Positions 1 through 6,196 of a stretch of DNA of 10,103 nt are shown one piece after another. Every line of letters begins with the position of its first letter. Position 1 is the first letter of the stretch. Origin of the DNA: Armatimonadaceae bacterium (GTDB taxonomy: Bacteria > Armatimonadota > Armatimonadia > Armatimonadales > Armatimonadaceae); the NCBI GenBank assembly GCA_030446525.1, contig JAUJNC010000185.1, positions 1 to 10,103 on the forward strand. The letters are read 5' to 3'. Below the pieces are notes generated by a model, which saw only the letters and a list, made by a program, of their open reading frames with translations, was not told the DNA's origin and ran no database searches. Made by a program: the position numbers and the translations under genes.

Positions 1-52
1 CCGTTGGCCGCCAACAACCCACAGTACATGAGGAGGAGTATTCAACGTCGTC

Positions 53-184
53 ATGAACCGCCGGCTTCACCCGCGATCTCGTCGGCATAGAGGCTCCGGC
101 CTGTGCCCTGGTGAAGCTTTCTCGGGCAAAATGAGGACTGTCTGTGTGCAGGCAGCTGCACACGAGAAGGAGAACAGGAAGTAA
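53..184 (+). CDS. Possible 43-codon small ORF overlapping the next gene (TAATG)
   Basis: An ATG at 53 opens a frame of 43 codons ending in TAA at 182-184, whose last A is the first base of the ATG of the following exported protein. Such a 1-nt overlap is a common translational-coupling arrangement. A purine-rich AGGAGGAG stretch lies at 31-38, but its distance to the ATG (about 14 nt) is longer than usual. The product is very basic (begins MNRRLHPRSRRHRG) and ends in HEKENRK; I do not recognise it and see no membrane segment. A second in-frame ATG at 131 would give a 17-residue peptide. It may be a leader peptide controlling the downstream gene or simply chance in GC-rich DNA; I lean slightly to chance. 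In bases 1-52 nothing firm is visible, though a frame entering from the left edge ends in TGA at 54-56 and could be the tail of an upstream gene. Confidence 0.22.
   Translation: MNRRLHPRSRRHRGSGLCPGEAFSGKMRTVCVQAAAHEKENRK
144..163 (+). promoter_or_regulatory. Hairpin immediately upstream of the ribosome site of the repeat-protein gene
   Basis: GTGTGCAG at 144-151 and CTGCACAC at 156-163 are perfect 8-bp inverted arms with a 4-nt GCAG loop. The structure ends just before the purine-rich AGAAGGAGAA (165-174) that precedes the ATG at 184. In RNA it could influence access to the ribosome site, and in DNA it could be a dyad operator. It has no T-run after it, so it is not a terminator. The function is inference. 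Confidence 0.4.
167..172 (+). promoter_or_regulatory. Ribosome binding site of the Thr-Pro-Gly repeat protein
   Basis: AAGGAG at 167-172, 11 nt before the ATG at 184, supports that start. It sits directly after the 144-163 hairpin. A second, poorly spaced purine stretch (AGGAAG, 176-181) lies too near the ATG to be preferred. Confidence 0.55.
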
Positions 185-1428
185 TGAAAAAGCTCCAGCT
201 GATGACCTCGATCGTGGCCATAGGTATGCTCGCCGCGACGCCGGTGCTGACGCAGGCCCAGGACACGCCGGCCACGCCGGGAGGGACGACGGGCGCGCAG
301 GGCATGCCCACCACGCCGGGCGGCACCTCGAACGCGCCGGGCACCACCACGCCGGGCACCTCGGATCGCTTGAGCCCGCCGGGCACGACGACGCCGAGCA
401 CGCCGGATGGCTCCACGACGCCAGGCACGCCGGGTACAACGACCCCTGGCACGACCACGCCGGATTCGACCTCGCCCGGGACGACGACCCCTGGCACGAC
501 CACGCCAGACGCGACCACACCCGGGACGACCACGCCGGGCACGACCACGCCGGGCACCATGGAGTCCACGACCACGCCCTCCACGCCCGGCACCACGGAC
601 ACCCCGTCCACGCAGGGTGGCGGCATGCAAGGCAACATGTCCGGCTCCACGGGTATGAACCCGATGGCGGGCATGAGCGCCGCCGACCAGTACAGGATGC
701 GCTGGGTGTACTACAACCTGGACGAGCGCGAGGTCCGGCGGCTCCAGGCGCTCGGGCTGGACGAGGCGACCATACGGGGGGCGGCCAATATCGCCATGCG
801 GACGGGTCTGGATCTGAACTATGTGGTGCGCCGCATCCAGATCAGCGGCCTGCCGCTGGCGACGGCCGCCGTCCAGTTTAACCTTCCCGCCACGGTGGTG
901 ACCGAAGACATCCCCGGCATGGGCATGACCGGCGCCATGATGGGCGGCGCCATGACGGGCGGTTCGATGTCCGGAGGATCGATGTCGGGCGGCGGCACAT
1001 CGAGCGGCAGCATGCCGGGTAACGGCACGTCGGGTGCAGGCACATCCGGCGGCACCACAACGACGCCAGATTCCGGCACGACCACGCCCGGCACTACGAC
1101 ACCGGATTCCGGCACCACGACGCCGGGCACGACCACGCCGGATTCGACCTCGCCCGGGACGACGACCCCCGGTACGAGCACACCGGGGACGACCACGCCA
1201 GATTCGCCGACGCCCGGGGGGACTACCACGCCAGGCACAACGACGCCGGGCACGTCGACCACACCAGACTCATCGACCACGCCCGGTGGCACATCGGGTG
1301 GCGGCACATCGACCAGCCCGGGCGGCGGGGCATCGGGTGGCGCCGGTGGTGGCACGTCGACCAGTCCCGGCGGTACGTCGGGCGGCGGTGGCGCGTCGGG
1401 GTCGGGCGGCACGTCGACCACTCCCTGA
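184..1428 (+). CDS. Exported Thr-Pro-Gly repeat protein with an unrecognised helical core
   Basis: The protein has 414 residues. Residues 1-26 are a clear Sec signal peptide: MKK, a hydrophobic stretch, and a likely cleavage after the QAQ of VLTQAQD. Residues 27-155 are low-complexity TPGTTTPG/TPDST repeats. Residues about 164-244 form the only complex-sequence part, rich in predicted helix (LDEREVRRLQALGLDEATI, then IAMRTGLDLNYVVRRIQ and a third segment ending in FNLPATVV). A Met/Gly/Ser-rich linker (245-285), a second set of TPGTTTPDS repeats (290-375) and a Gly/Ser/Thr tail follow. I do not recognise the core as a named family. The Thr/Pro/Ser-rich arms look like extended, possibly glycosylated, extracellular linkers, so a cell-envelope or surface role is likely but inferred. 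There is no LPXTG motif and no C-terminal membrane segment. The gene stands alone on its strand and ends 35 nt before a strong hairpin terminator. Confidence 0.85.
   Translation: MKKLQLMTSIVAIGMLAATPVLTQAQDTPATPGGTTGAQGMPTTPGGTSNAPGTTTPGTSDRLSPPGTTTPSTPDGSTTPGTPGTTTPGTTTPDSTSPGTTTPGTTTPDATTPGTTTPGTTTPGTMESTTTPSTPGTTDTPSTQGGGMQGNMSGSTGMNPMAGMSAADQYRMRWVYYNLDEREVRRLQALGLDEATIRGAANIAMRTGLDLNYVVRRIQISGLPLATAAVQFNLPATVVTEDIPGMGMTGAMMGGAMTGGSMSGGSMSGGGTSSGSMPGNGTSGAGTSGGTTTTPDSGTTTPGTTTPDSGTTTPGTTTPDSTSPGTTTPGTSTPGTTTPDSPTPGGTTTPGTTTPGTSTTPDSSTTPGGTSGGGTSTSPGGGASGGAGGGTSTSPGGTSGGGGASGSGGTSTTP
448..491 (+). repeat. Copy 1 of a 44-nt identical direct repeat inside the repeat-protein gene
   Basis: Bases 448-491 are identical to 1126-1169. 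The copy encodes part of the TPGTTTPDSTSPGTTTP pattern in the N-terminal repeat arm. Identity at every base, including third codon positions, points to recent duplication or gene-conversion between the two arms, not merely to selection on the amino-acid repeat. Confidence 0.8.
1126..1169 (+). repeat. Copy 2 of the 44-nt identical direct repeat
   Basis: This copy matches 448-491 base for base but lies in the repeat arm on the other side of the helical core. The first mismatches are at 447/1125 and 492/1170. Recombination between the copies would delete the core in frame, because the spacing of 678 nt is a multiple of three. Confidence 0.8.
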
Positions 1429-1463
1429 ACGGATGCAGGACACGTAAGCTCCGGCAAAACATG

Positions 1464-1500
1464 AAACGCCCCCCGACCAGCAGCTGGTCGGGGGGCGTTT
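1464..1500. terminator. Bidirectional hairpin terminator between convergent genes
   Basis: A perfect 17-bp inverted repeat (arm 1 at 1464-1480, AAACGCCCCCCGACCAG; arm 2 at 1484-1500) encloses a 3-nt loop. The GC core is flanked by AAA on one side and TTT on the other, so either transcript ends its stem with U residues. The U-run is short rightward (TTTCTGT) and longer leftward (TTTCATGTTTT when read on the minus strand). It lies 35 nt after the stop of the plus-strand repeat protein and 3 nt after the stop of the minus-strand glycosidase-like gene, as expected for a shared rho-independent terminator. Confidence 0.9.
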
Positions 1501-1503
1501 CTG

Positions 1504-3783
1504 TCAATCCGGATAGCGGGGGACGGTCGGGCTGCCGCGCAGGATCGTCAGCAGCTTCAGCGCCTGATCCACGATCCCACGCCGGATCGTTTGAAGCTCG
1601 CCCGCCGGGAGCGTCGCCAGCGGCCTGGCGAGGGCTTTCTGCAGGAACGCTTCGGCCTGGTCCGTGGCGTCCTTGCGAATCTTCAGGTCCTTTACGTCGC
1701 GCAGATAGGTCTTCAGATTGGTGATGTAGCGGATGTCGTCCACACCCTCGCGCGCCGCCTCCCACTGCAGCGTGTCGATCACGCCGTCCTGGGCGGGATA
1801 GGTCGTCATCTGCGGGCGTGACACCCGCTTGCCGTCCAGCGGCGCGGGCGCGGTCTCGCCGAACGGGTCGCTGCCGGGCGCGTACTGGTACGGCCCCGGG
1901 AAGGCGCCGTACAGCGGGGTGCTGCCCACGCCCGTTCGGTACAGGAGGTAGCCCGTGTACAGCCGGTTCATGACGGGGTTCTCCTGCGCGATGTTCCACG
2001 ACCACCAGTCGCGCTTGTTGTTCTGGCGCATCCCCGTCTCGAGCAGCCTCTGCGCGTACTCCGACGAGACGTTGTATACCGGCACGTCCAGCGCCTGACC
2101 CAGCGCGTCGAAGGACGTTTGACTGACGATCGGCGCGACGGCCAGCGCCCGGCGGCTCGTCTCGCGCACCAGGGCGAACCCTTCCCTGGCCGGATCCACC
2201 CGGTCGCCCACGGGCGCGACGGGGGTGCCGTAGTAGATGTCGAAGTCCGCTCCCAAGCCCGCTCCCAGGCGCAGGTTTTCGATCGCCTCTATGTCGCCCC
2301 TGTTCTTCACCGGCGACATCACGACGACCGGCCCCGTCCGGCTGAGCCCCGCCTCCCTGTACAGCCGGAGCGCGTCCGCCAGGACCGGCATCCGGTCGTA
2401 AAGGGAGACGAACTTGAAGCCGTGGTCCCGGATGTTCGCCAGCTGCCTGGCGAAGACTTCCGGCGTCACGACCGGCTCGCCGGGGGCGGCTTCCTCGCCG
2501 GCTAGCCGGGTGCGGAAGTCGATCCCGTACTGAAGAAAGGCCGTCCGCAGGCGCATGGGCAGCACCTGCACCGAAACCGTGATCGGGGTCGGCTTCATCC
2601 CCTTCGCCGAGACAAGGAGGCGGCCCGTGTACGTGGAGACCAGCTGGGCGCGGGGCACACGCACCGTGACCCAGAACTGCTTGGATGTCCCGCCGGGGAT
2701 GTCGGTCTGCGGGTCCCCGTCGAGCCGCACCGCGGGGGCGGGCCCGACCAGCGGCGTCCGGTCGTCCTTGACCAGGAGCTCCGGCACGGAGACCACGTCG
2801 CCCGGCTCGGCGAGCGGCCCGAGGCCCGCCTGCTCCCATACCTTGACCACACGGACGTCGATCGCGGTGCGCGGGAGGCGCACCTTCTTGGACTCGGACA
2901 GGAACTCCGACGCGACCGTGACCCCGACGTCCTTCAGATCCCTGCCGGCGTAAACGGCGAAGGTCGTCGGCTCGATCTCGTCCGCGCAGGCGAACAGGCT
3001 GAGCTTCAGCTCCTTCTGCACCTCGGCCGGCGCGGGGGTCGAAGCCGGCACGATGGTCTCGAAAGGCGGCCGGGCATAAACGACGTAGGGCACGGGGGCG
3101 CGCTTCAAGCGGGCGAGGAGGGCGGGCGCATGCAGCCGCTTTTCGCTCTGCGCCCGGGAAAGCACTTCGACCCGGAGCGAGCCCGCGCCGCCGCCGACGA
3201 GCGGCACGACCTTGTTCAGGCTCCACGTCACGGCGCGCAGCTGGTCGTAGCTGCCGCCCGCGTTCCAGGCGGTCGGGGCGTCCTCGAACGCGTCGATCAC
3301 CCGAAGGGGGGCGTCCGTCGGGGACGCGCCCGGCGCCGCCCAGACGAGATCATCCAGGAACAGCTTGGCCGAGGCGGCGGTCACGGCAAACTGTACGTGG
3401 TCCACTGAGGGGAGGGCGGGGGCGATCGCCTCGGGGCTCTGCTCGGACTGGAAGGTGAATTCCTCGAGCGGGACCGTGACCGTCTTCCAGCCGGTGAAGT
3501 CGATCTTGACGGGCGGGGCGGCGAAATACGCGCCGACGTCCCGCCCGGTGCCGAGCGCGAGAAGCCGGGCCTGGACCCGTGCGCCGGAGCTGTCGCCGCG
3601 GACGCTAAAGCGCAAAGCGCCCGCCCCCTCCGGCGGGGCATCCGCGCGCCGCGTCAGCAAGGCGCGCACCGGCAGCTCGGCACGCGCCGGGGGAGCGGAA
3701 AAGCACAGGGGCAGCCCCCACGCTGCCACGGCCACGCAGAGGGCCGGCGGCCTGGCCCCGCGAAAGAGACGACGGTGCTCCAC
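1504..3783 (-). CDS. Exported DUF4091/GH123-like glycoside hydrolase family protein
   Basis: The protein has 759 residues with a GTG start, supported by AGGAGG 10 nt upstream. Residues 1-35 are a signal peptide ending in PPARAE. Residues about 55-150 resemble a carbohydrate-binding jelly roll (VKIDFTGWKTVTVPLEEF and LFLDDLVW, the usual pattern of a CBM-like beta sandwich). Residues 160-235 look like a second, shorter unit. Residues about 240-410 form the beta-sandwich that precedes the barrel in DUF4091/GH123 relatives (EPTTFAVYAGRDLKDV; GTSKQFWVTVRVP). Residues about 413-695 are barrel-like and end in the family signature VIDTLQWEAAREGVDDIRY. The likely role is binding and perhaps cleaving glycans outside the cytoplasm. 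I cannot point to a convincing acidic pair like the Asp-Glu of characterised GH123 enzymes, so activity is uncertain. It is the last gene of the minus-strand block and ends beside the terminator. Assignment rests on remembered motifs, not a search. Confidence 0.8.
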   Translation of the reverse strand: MEHRRLFRGARPPALCVAVAAWGLPLCFSAPPARAELPVRALLTRRADAPPEGAGALRFSVRGDSSGARVQARLLALGTGRDVGAYFAAPPVKIDFTGWKTVTVPLEEFTFQSEQSPEAIAPALPSVDHVQFAVTAASAKLFLDDLVWAAPGASPTDAPLRVIDAFEDAPTAWNAGGSYDQLRAVTWSLNKVVPLVGGGAGSLRVEVLSRAQSEKRLHAPALLARLKRAPVPYVVYARPPFETIVPASTPAPAEVQKELKLSLFACADEIEPTTFAVYAGRDLKDVGVTVASEFLSESKKVRLPRTAIDVRVVKVWEQAGLGPLAEPGDVVSVPELLVKDDRTPLVGPAPAVRLDGDPQTDIPGGTSKQFWVTVRVPRAQLVSTYTGRLLVSAKGMKPTPITVSVQVLPMRLRTAFLQYGIDFRTRLAGEEAAPGEPVVTPEVFARQLANIRDHGFKFVSLYDRMPVLADALRLYREAGLSRTGPVVVMSPVKNRGDIEAIENLRLGAGLGADFDIYYGTPVAPVGDRVDPAREGFALVRETSRRALAVAPIVSQTSFDALGQALDVPVYNVSSEYAQRLLETGMRQNNKRDWWSWNIAQENPVMNRLYTGYLLYRTGVGSTPLYGAFPGPYQYAPGSDPFGETAPAPLDGKRVSRPQMTTYPAQDGVIDTLQWEAAREGVDDIRYITNLKTYLRDVKDLKIRKDATDQAEAFLQKALARPLATLPAGELQTIRRGIVDQALKLLTILRGSPTVPRYPD

Positions 3784-3793
3784 GAAAAACGAA

Positions 3794-3799
3794 CCTCCT
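3794..3799 (-). promoter_or_regulatory. Strong ribosome binding site fixing the GTG start of the DUF4091-like gene
   Basis: On the minus strand AGGAGG lies 10 nt before GTG (3783-3781), within the 17-nt gap after the stop of the upstream gene. It decides in favour of the GTG over any internal ATG, and the resulting N-terminus is a proper signal peptide. Confidence 0.7.
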
Positions 3800-3800
3800 G

Positions 3801-4967
3801 TTAATAACCGCCGACTTCAGGCGACAAAGAAACCGCGCTCACGTACCAGTCGCCGTCAACATAAACGAGCGTGTAACGCGCCGTGGCCGTGCGCGTCGTC
3901 CCGTCGCTGCGCACGCGGTACGAGTGCGTGGCGTAGGCATTGACCAGACCGTCGGTCCGGTCGCGCACCGCGTGGAAGCGGAACGAGAGCGTGGTCACAC
4001 GATCCAGGGCATCCCGGGACAGATCCAGGAAATCCGACTGGCGGAGCGAATAAACGTGGCGCTCCCCCTGGAAGACGGCGACGGCGACATCGGGCAGGAC
4101 GCGGCGGCGCAGGGCGCGCGTGTCGTTCTCTTCCCAATACAGCGCCAGATCGTTCAGGGCCGCCCGCAGGAGCCGCCCCCGGTCCGCGCCGGCGGAAGGG
4201 TCAGGGTCGCGGTCACCATACGCGTACGGGCGATACACGCCCACCTCGCGCCCGTTCGCGTACACGTACGGGGACGCGACGACGTGATTCACCGCGATAT
4301 AGCGCGGGCAGTTGTAGACGCCGAACGGCGAAAGGTACGTCTGTCCCGGCACATAGATCGTCTTGTAGCCGCGGAAGAACGTGGCGCCGCAATCGTCTAT
4401 GATGATCGGCGGCCCGTTCACCACGAAGGCTTGCCGGGGCCCTGTCTGCGGCAGACCCGGCCGGATGACGTTAGCGGACGGCGCGGACGACAGGCCCGGA
4501 ACGACCGCGTTGCCGTTGTACGGGTTCGGCGACAGGCCGGGCCGGATCACGTTGCCGTTACCGGATGCCGACGGCGGCAGGCCCGGGCGGATGACGGTGC
4601 CGGGTGAATACTGCTGCATGCCCGGTTGAGTGGCGCCGTTGCGCAGCGGGTTAGGCTTGGGCGGGAAGACCGGTCCCGCCGGCAGCGCCCCCATGGGCGA
4701 GAGCGGGGCTGGCCGCAGGGTCAGGCCGCCGTCCCTGCTCACCCCCGGCCCGAAGGCGGCCGAAAGCGGGGAGCGCCCGGCAAAGGGCGTCATGGACGAC
4801 GGGGACCGGCCGTTGCCGCTGTGCGGCGTGGAAACACTGCCGCCTGCCGGGGAGGCGGCGGGGCGCCGCGACAGCAGGCCCTGCGCCGCCGCCGGCCCGG
4901 AGGCGGTGACCAGATACGCCGTCAGCCCGGCCAGGGCGGCGGCTGTGATGCGCTCCGTTCGCTTCAT
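3801..4967 (-). CDS. Exported protein with VIRPGL repeats and an NTF2-like C-terminal domain
   Basis: The protein has 388 residues. Residues 1-28 are a signal peptide (MKRTERITAAALAG... ending ASGPAAAQ). Residues 29-123 are Pro/Gly/Ser-rich. Residues 124-173 carry four imperfect units of about 15 residues built on VIRPGL. Residues 186-250 are an aromatic and glycine-rich region with two cysteines (C193, C220) that could pair. Residues about 262-384 have the helix-then-curved-sheet pattern of NTF2-like/SnoaL folds: LLRAALNDLALYWEENDTRA, then VAVFQGERHVYSL, THSYRVRSDG and YTLVYVDGDWYVSAVSL. Such domains bind small molecules or dimerise; no catalytic residues can be assigned. The ATG is preceded on its strand by GAAGGG about 6 nt away. 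It starts 19 nt after purQ and is followed after 17 nt by the glycosidase-like gene, so probably lies in the same transcript. Function is unknown. Confidence 0.8.
   Translation of the reverse strand: MKRTERITAAALAGLTAYLVTASGPAAAQGLLSRRPAASPAGGSVSTPHSGNGRSPSSMTPFAGRSPLSAAFGPGVSRDGGLTLRPAPLSPMGALPAGPVFPPKPNPLRNGATQPGMQQYSPGTVIRPGLPPSASGNGNVIRPGLSPNPYNGNAVVPGLSSAPSANVIRPGLPQTGPRQAFVVNGPPIIIDDCGATFFRGYKTIYVPGQTYLSPFGVYNCPRYIAVNHVVASPYVYANGREVGVYRPYAYGDRDPDPSAGADRGRLLRAALNDLALYWEENDTRALRRRVLPDVAVAVFQGERHVYSLRQSDFLDLSRDALDRVTTLSFRFHAVRDRTDGLVNAYATHSYRVRSDGTTRTATARYTLVYVDGDWYVSAVSLSPEVGGY
4449..4598 (-). repeat. Four tandem VIRPGL-type units within the NTF2-like gene
   Basis: These bases encode residues 124-173, in which the motif appears as TVIRPGLPPS, NVIRPGLSPN, AVVPGLSS and NVIRPGLPQ, separated by short Asn/Gly/Ser/Pro spacers. 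The third unit lacks the IR pair. The repeats link the disordered N-terminal arm to the folded C-terminal half. Confidence 0.7.
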
Positions 4968-4986
4968 CTTAACCCTTCTTTCTGTC

Positions 4987-5742
4987 TCAACCCCCGCCGC
5001 TCCCGATAAGGCGGTGCGGCTCTCCTTTCGCTTTGTCCGACCCGTCCAGCGCCGCGCGCAGGGAGAGGAGCAGGCGCCGCCCGTCGTCGGAGCCCAGCGC
5101 CGCGTCCGCGGCGCGCTCCGGATGAGGCATCATGCCGAGCACGTTGTCCGCCGGCCCGCCGACGATCCCGGCGATGTTGTCGCGCGAGCCGTTGGGGTTG
5201 GCGTCCGGCGTGATCCGGCCGTCCGGCTCGCAGTAGCGGAACACGACGCGGTCCTCGGCCACGAGCCGCGCGTGCGTGGCGTCGTCACAGGTGAAGCGGC
5301 CTTCACCGTGCGCGACGGGGACCTTCAAGACCTCGCCCGCCCGGTACTGGGAGGTGAACGGCGTATCGGCGTTCTCGACGCGCAGATGGACGTGGCGGCA
5401 AACGAACCGGAGCCCCTCGTTGCGCACCAGCGCCCCGGGCAGGAGGTGGGCCTCGCACAGGATCTGGAAGCCGTTGCAGATGCCCAGCACCAGCCCGCCC
5501 GCGGCGGCAAACTCCGCCACCTTCCCCATCAGCGGCGCGAACCGGGCGATCGCCCCGGCGCGCAGGGCGTCCCCGTAGGAGAAGCCGCCGGGTACGAGGA
5601 CCGCGTCCACGCGCCTCAGGTCGGCGTCGGCGTGCCACAGGTAAACGGCCTCGCCTCCCAGCACCTCGCCCACGGCGTTTCCGGCGTCGCGGTCGCAGTT
5701 GGAGCCGGGGAACACGATCACGACGCAGCGCGCCCCGCACAT
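4987..5742 (-). CDS. purQ: Phosphoribosylformylglycinamidine synthase, glutaminase subunit PurQ
   Basis: PurQ hydrolyses glutamine and passes ammonia to PurL for conversion of FGAR to FGAM in cytoplasmic purine synthesis; PurS bridges the two. From the ATG at 5742 the protein has 251 residues, slightly above the usual 220-230. The hallmarks are present: VVIVFPGSNCDRD (residues 7-19), PGGFSYGDALRAGAIA (51-66), the nucleophile elbow GICNGFQ with Cys89, VAHGEGRF (143-150), and MMPHPER with His207 and Glu209 completing the class I amidotransferase triad. The frame is open further upstream, but family alignment starts at VVIVFPG, which favours the 5742 ATG. That start overlaps the end of purS by 25 nt, implying coupled translation. 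The last 15 or so residues (KAKGEPHRLIGSGGG) are an unusual extension. The usual neighbour purL is absent here. Confidence 0.95.
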   Translation of the reverse strand: MCGARCVVIVFPGSNCDRDAGNAVGEVLGGEAVYLWHADADLRRVDAVLVPGGFSYGDALRAGAIARFAPLMGKVAEFAAAGGLVLGICNGFQILCEAHLLPGALVRNEGLRFVCRHVHLRVENADTPFTSQYRAGEVLKVPVAHGEGRFTCDDATHARLVAEDRVVFRYCEPDGRITPDANPNGSRDNIAGIVGGPADNVLGMMPHPERAADAALGSDDGRRLLLSLRAALDGSDKAKGEPHRLIGSGGG

Positions 5743-5989
5743 CCCAGCACCACGATGCGGTACGACTCGGTCACCGGGTTGGCGAGCAGCTTCTCGCACA
5801 TGGACCGGGCGCGGGCGCGCACCGACTCGTCGTCACCCCCGACACCTCCATCTCGATGATCTTGCCGATGCGGACGTTGGGCCACCTCCGCATAGCCGGG
5901 GTTGCGGAGCGCCCCTCGACCGTGCGCCCCTGCGCGTCGAGCAGGGTCGGCTTAAGCGTGACGTAGACCGTGACCTTTTTCGACTCCAT
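5718..5989 (-). CDS. purS: PurS subunit of FGAM synthase, frameshifted in this sequence
   Basis: The start MESKKVTVYVTLKPTLLDAQ matches the PurS N-terminus, and RIGKIIEMEVSG and SMCEKLLANPVTESYRI match its middle and end, but no single frame carries all of them. Reading the minus strand, one base appears lost in the G-run before about 5915 and one C gained near 5880, giving the expected EGALRNPGYAEVANVRIGK. One further base appears lost in the G-run near 5837, restoring DDESVRARARSM. After correction the protein has about 90 residues and ends in TGA at 5718-5720, inside purQ. All three changes lie in G/C runs, so I read them as sequence errors, not inactivation. PurS (about 80 residues normally) joins PurL and PurQ. 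The start has only a weak ribosome site (GGAT, 8 nt away). Confidence 0.85.
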
Positions 5990-6030
5990 GAAACAAATCC
6001 GCGACGGGACATTGCGCCCGCCCCCTTTTC

Positions 6031-6036
6031 ATTATG
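6031..6036 (-). promoter_or_regulatory. Weak candidate -10 element for the purS transcript
   Basis: On the minus strand CATAAT (5 of 6 to TATAAT) lies 41 nt before the purS ATG. No good -35 hexamer is found at 16-18 nt; TTTCCG at 6058-6063 is too far (21 nt). This is the best candidate in the intergenic region but weak. Confidence 0.25.
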
Positions 6037-6045
6037 CCCGCATAC

Positions 6046-6060
6046 CCGCTATTTTAGCGG
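6046..6060. promoter_or_regulatory. Short dyad CCGCTA-TTT-TAGCGG in the divergent intergenic region
   Basis: The dyad has perfect 6-bp arms (6046-6051 and 6055-6060) and a 3-nt centre. It lies just upstream of the candidate purS -10, where a repressor or activator could act on the purine genes. It is too short and lacks a U-run for a terminator. Operator function is inference. Confidence 0.3.
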
Positions 6061-6161
6061 AAACTCGCGCGGGCGGGACGCCGTCAGAAAGGATAAATCA
6101 ACCCTGCATTCTCGGACACGGGGCGCCGCCATCGCGAAAACCGCTATCGGAAACAGGCGCG

Positions 6162-6191
6162 TTGACAGCCCCCCGGCGCGTATGCTATAAC
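6162..6191 (+). promoter_or_regulatory. Sigma70-type promoter giving a probable leaderless mRNA
   Basis: A perfect -35 TTGACA (6162-6167) is followed after 18 nt by TATAAC (6186-6191), 5 of 6 to the -10 consensus. Transcription starting 6-8 nt after the -10 would begin at about 6197-6199, exactly the ATG of the S55 peptidase gene. No ribosome site precedes that ATG, consistent with a leaderless transcript. Confidence 0.8.
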
Positions 6192-6196
6192 GAACC

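Noticed and set aside
51..674. Minus-strand ORF encoding elastin-like VVVPGVVVPG repeats (and a similar one at 819-1457)
   Set aside because: The repeats are the antisense reading of ACC/ACG-CCG-GGC codons of the Thr-Pro-Gly protein; there is no signal, no ribosome site and no complex sequence, whereas the plus frame has both a signal peptide and a folded core.
144..881. Plus-strand His/Asp-rich ORF of 245 codons in a second frame of the repeat gene
   Set aside because: Its HAGHDD-type repeats arise from the same DNA repeat read one base off; it might look like a metal-binding protein but has no start context and breaks off without a domain.
448..1169. Possible CRISPR array or other spaced DNA repeats
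   Set aside because: Repeats are codon-phased, unevenly spaced and encode TPG units; there are no unique spacers of constant length.
1223..3226. Long minus-strand ORF (667 codons) overlapping the DUF4091-like gene in another frame
   Set aside because: Its Arg/Gly/Ala-rich sequence has no domain or signal and it is a GC-driven shadow; the 759-residue frame has signal peptide, ribosome site and family motifs.
4630..5859. Plus-strand ORF of 409 codons opposite purQ and the NTF2-like gene
   Set aside because: It is antisense to purQ with its full set of catalytic motifs; composition is that of a shadow frame.
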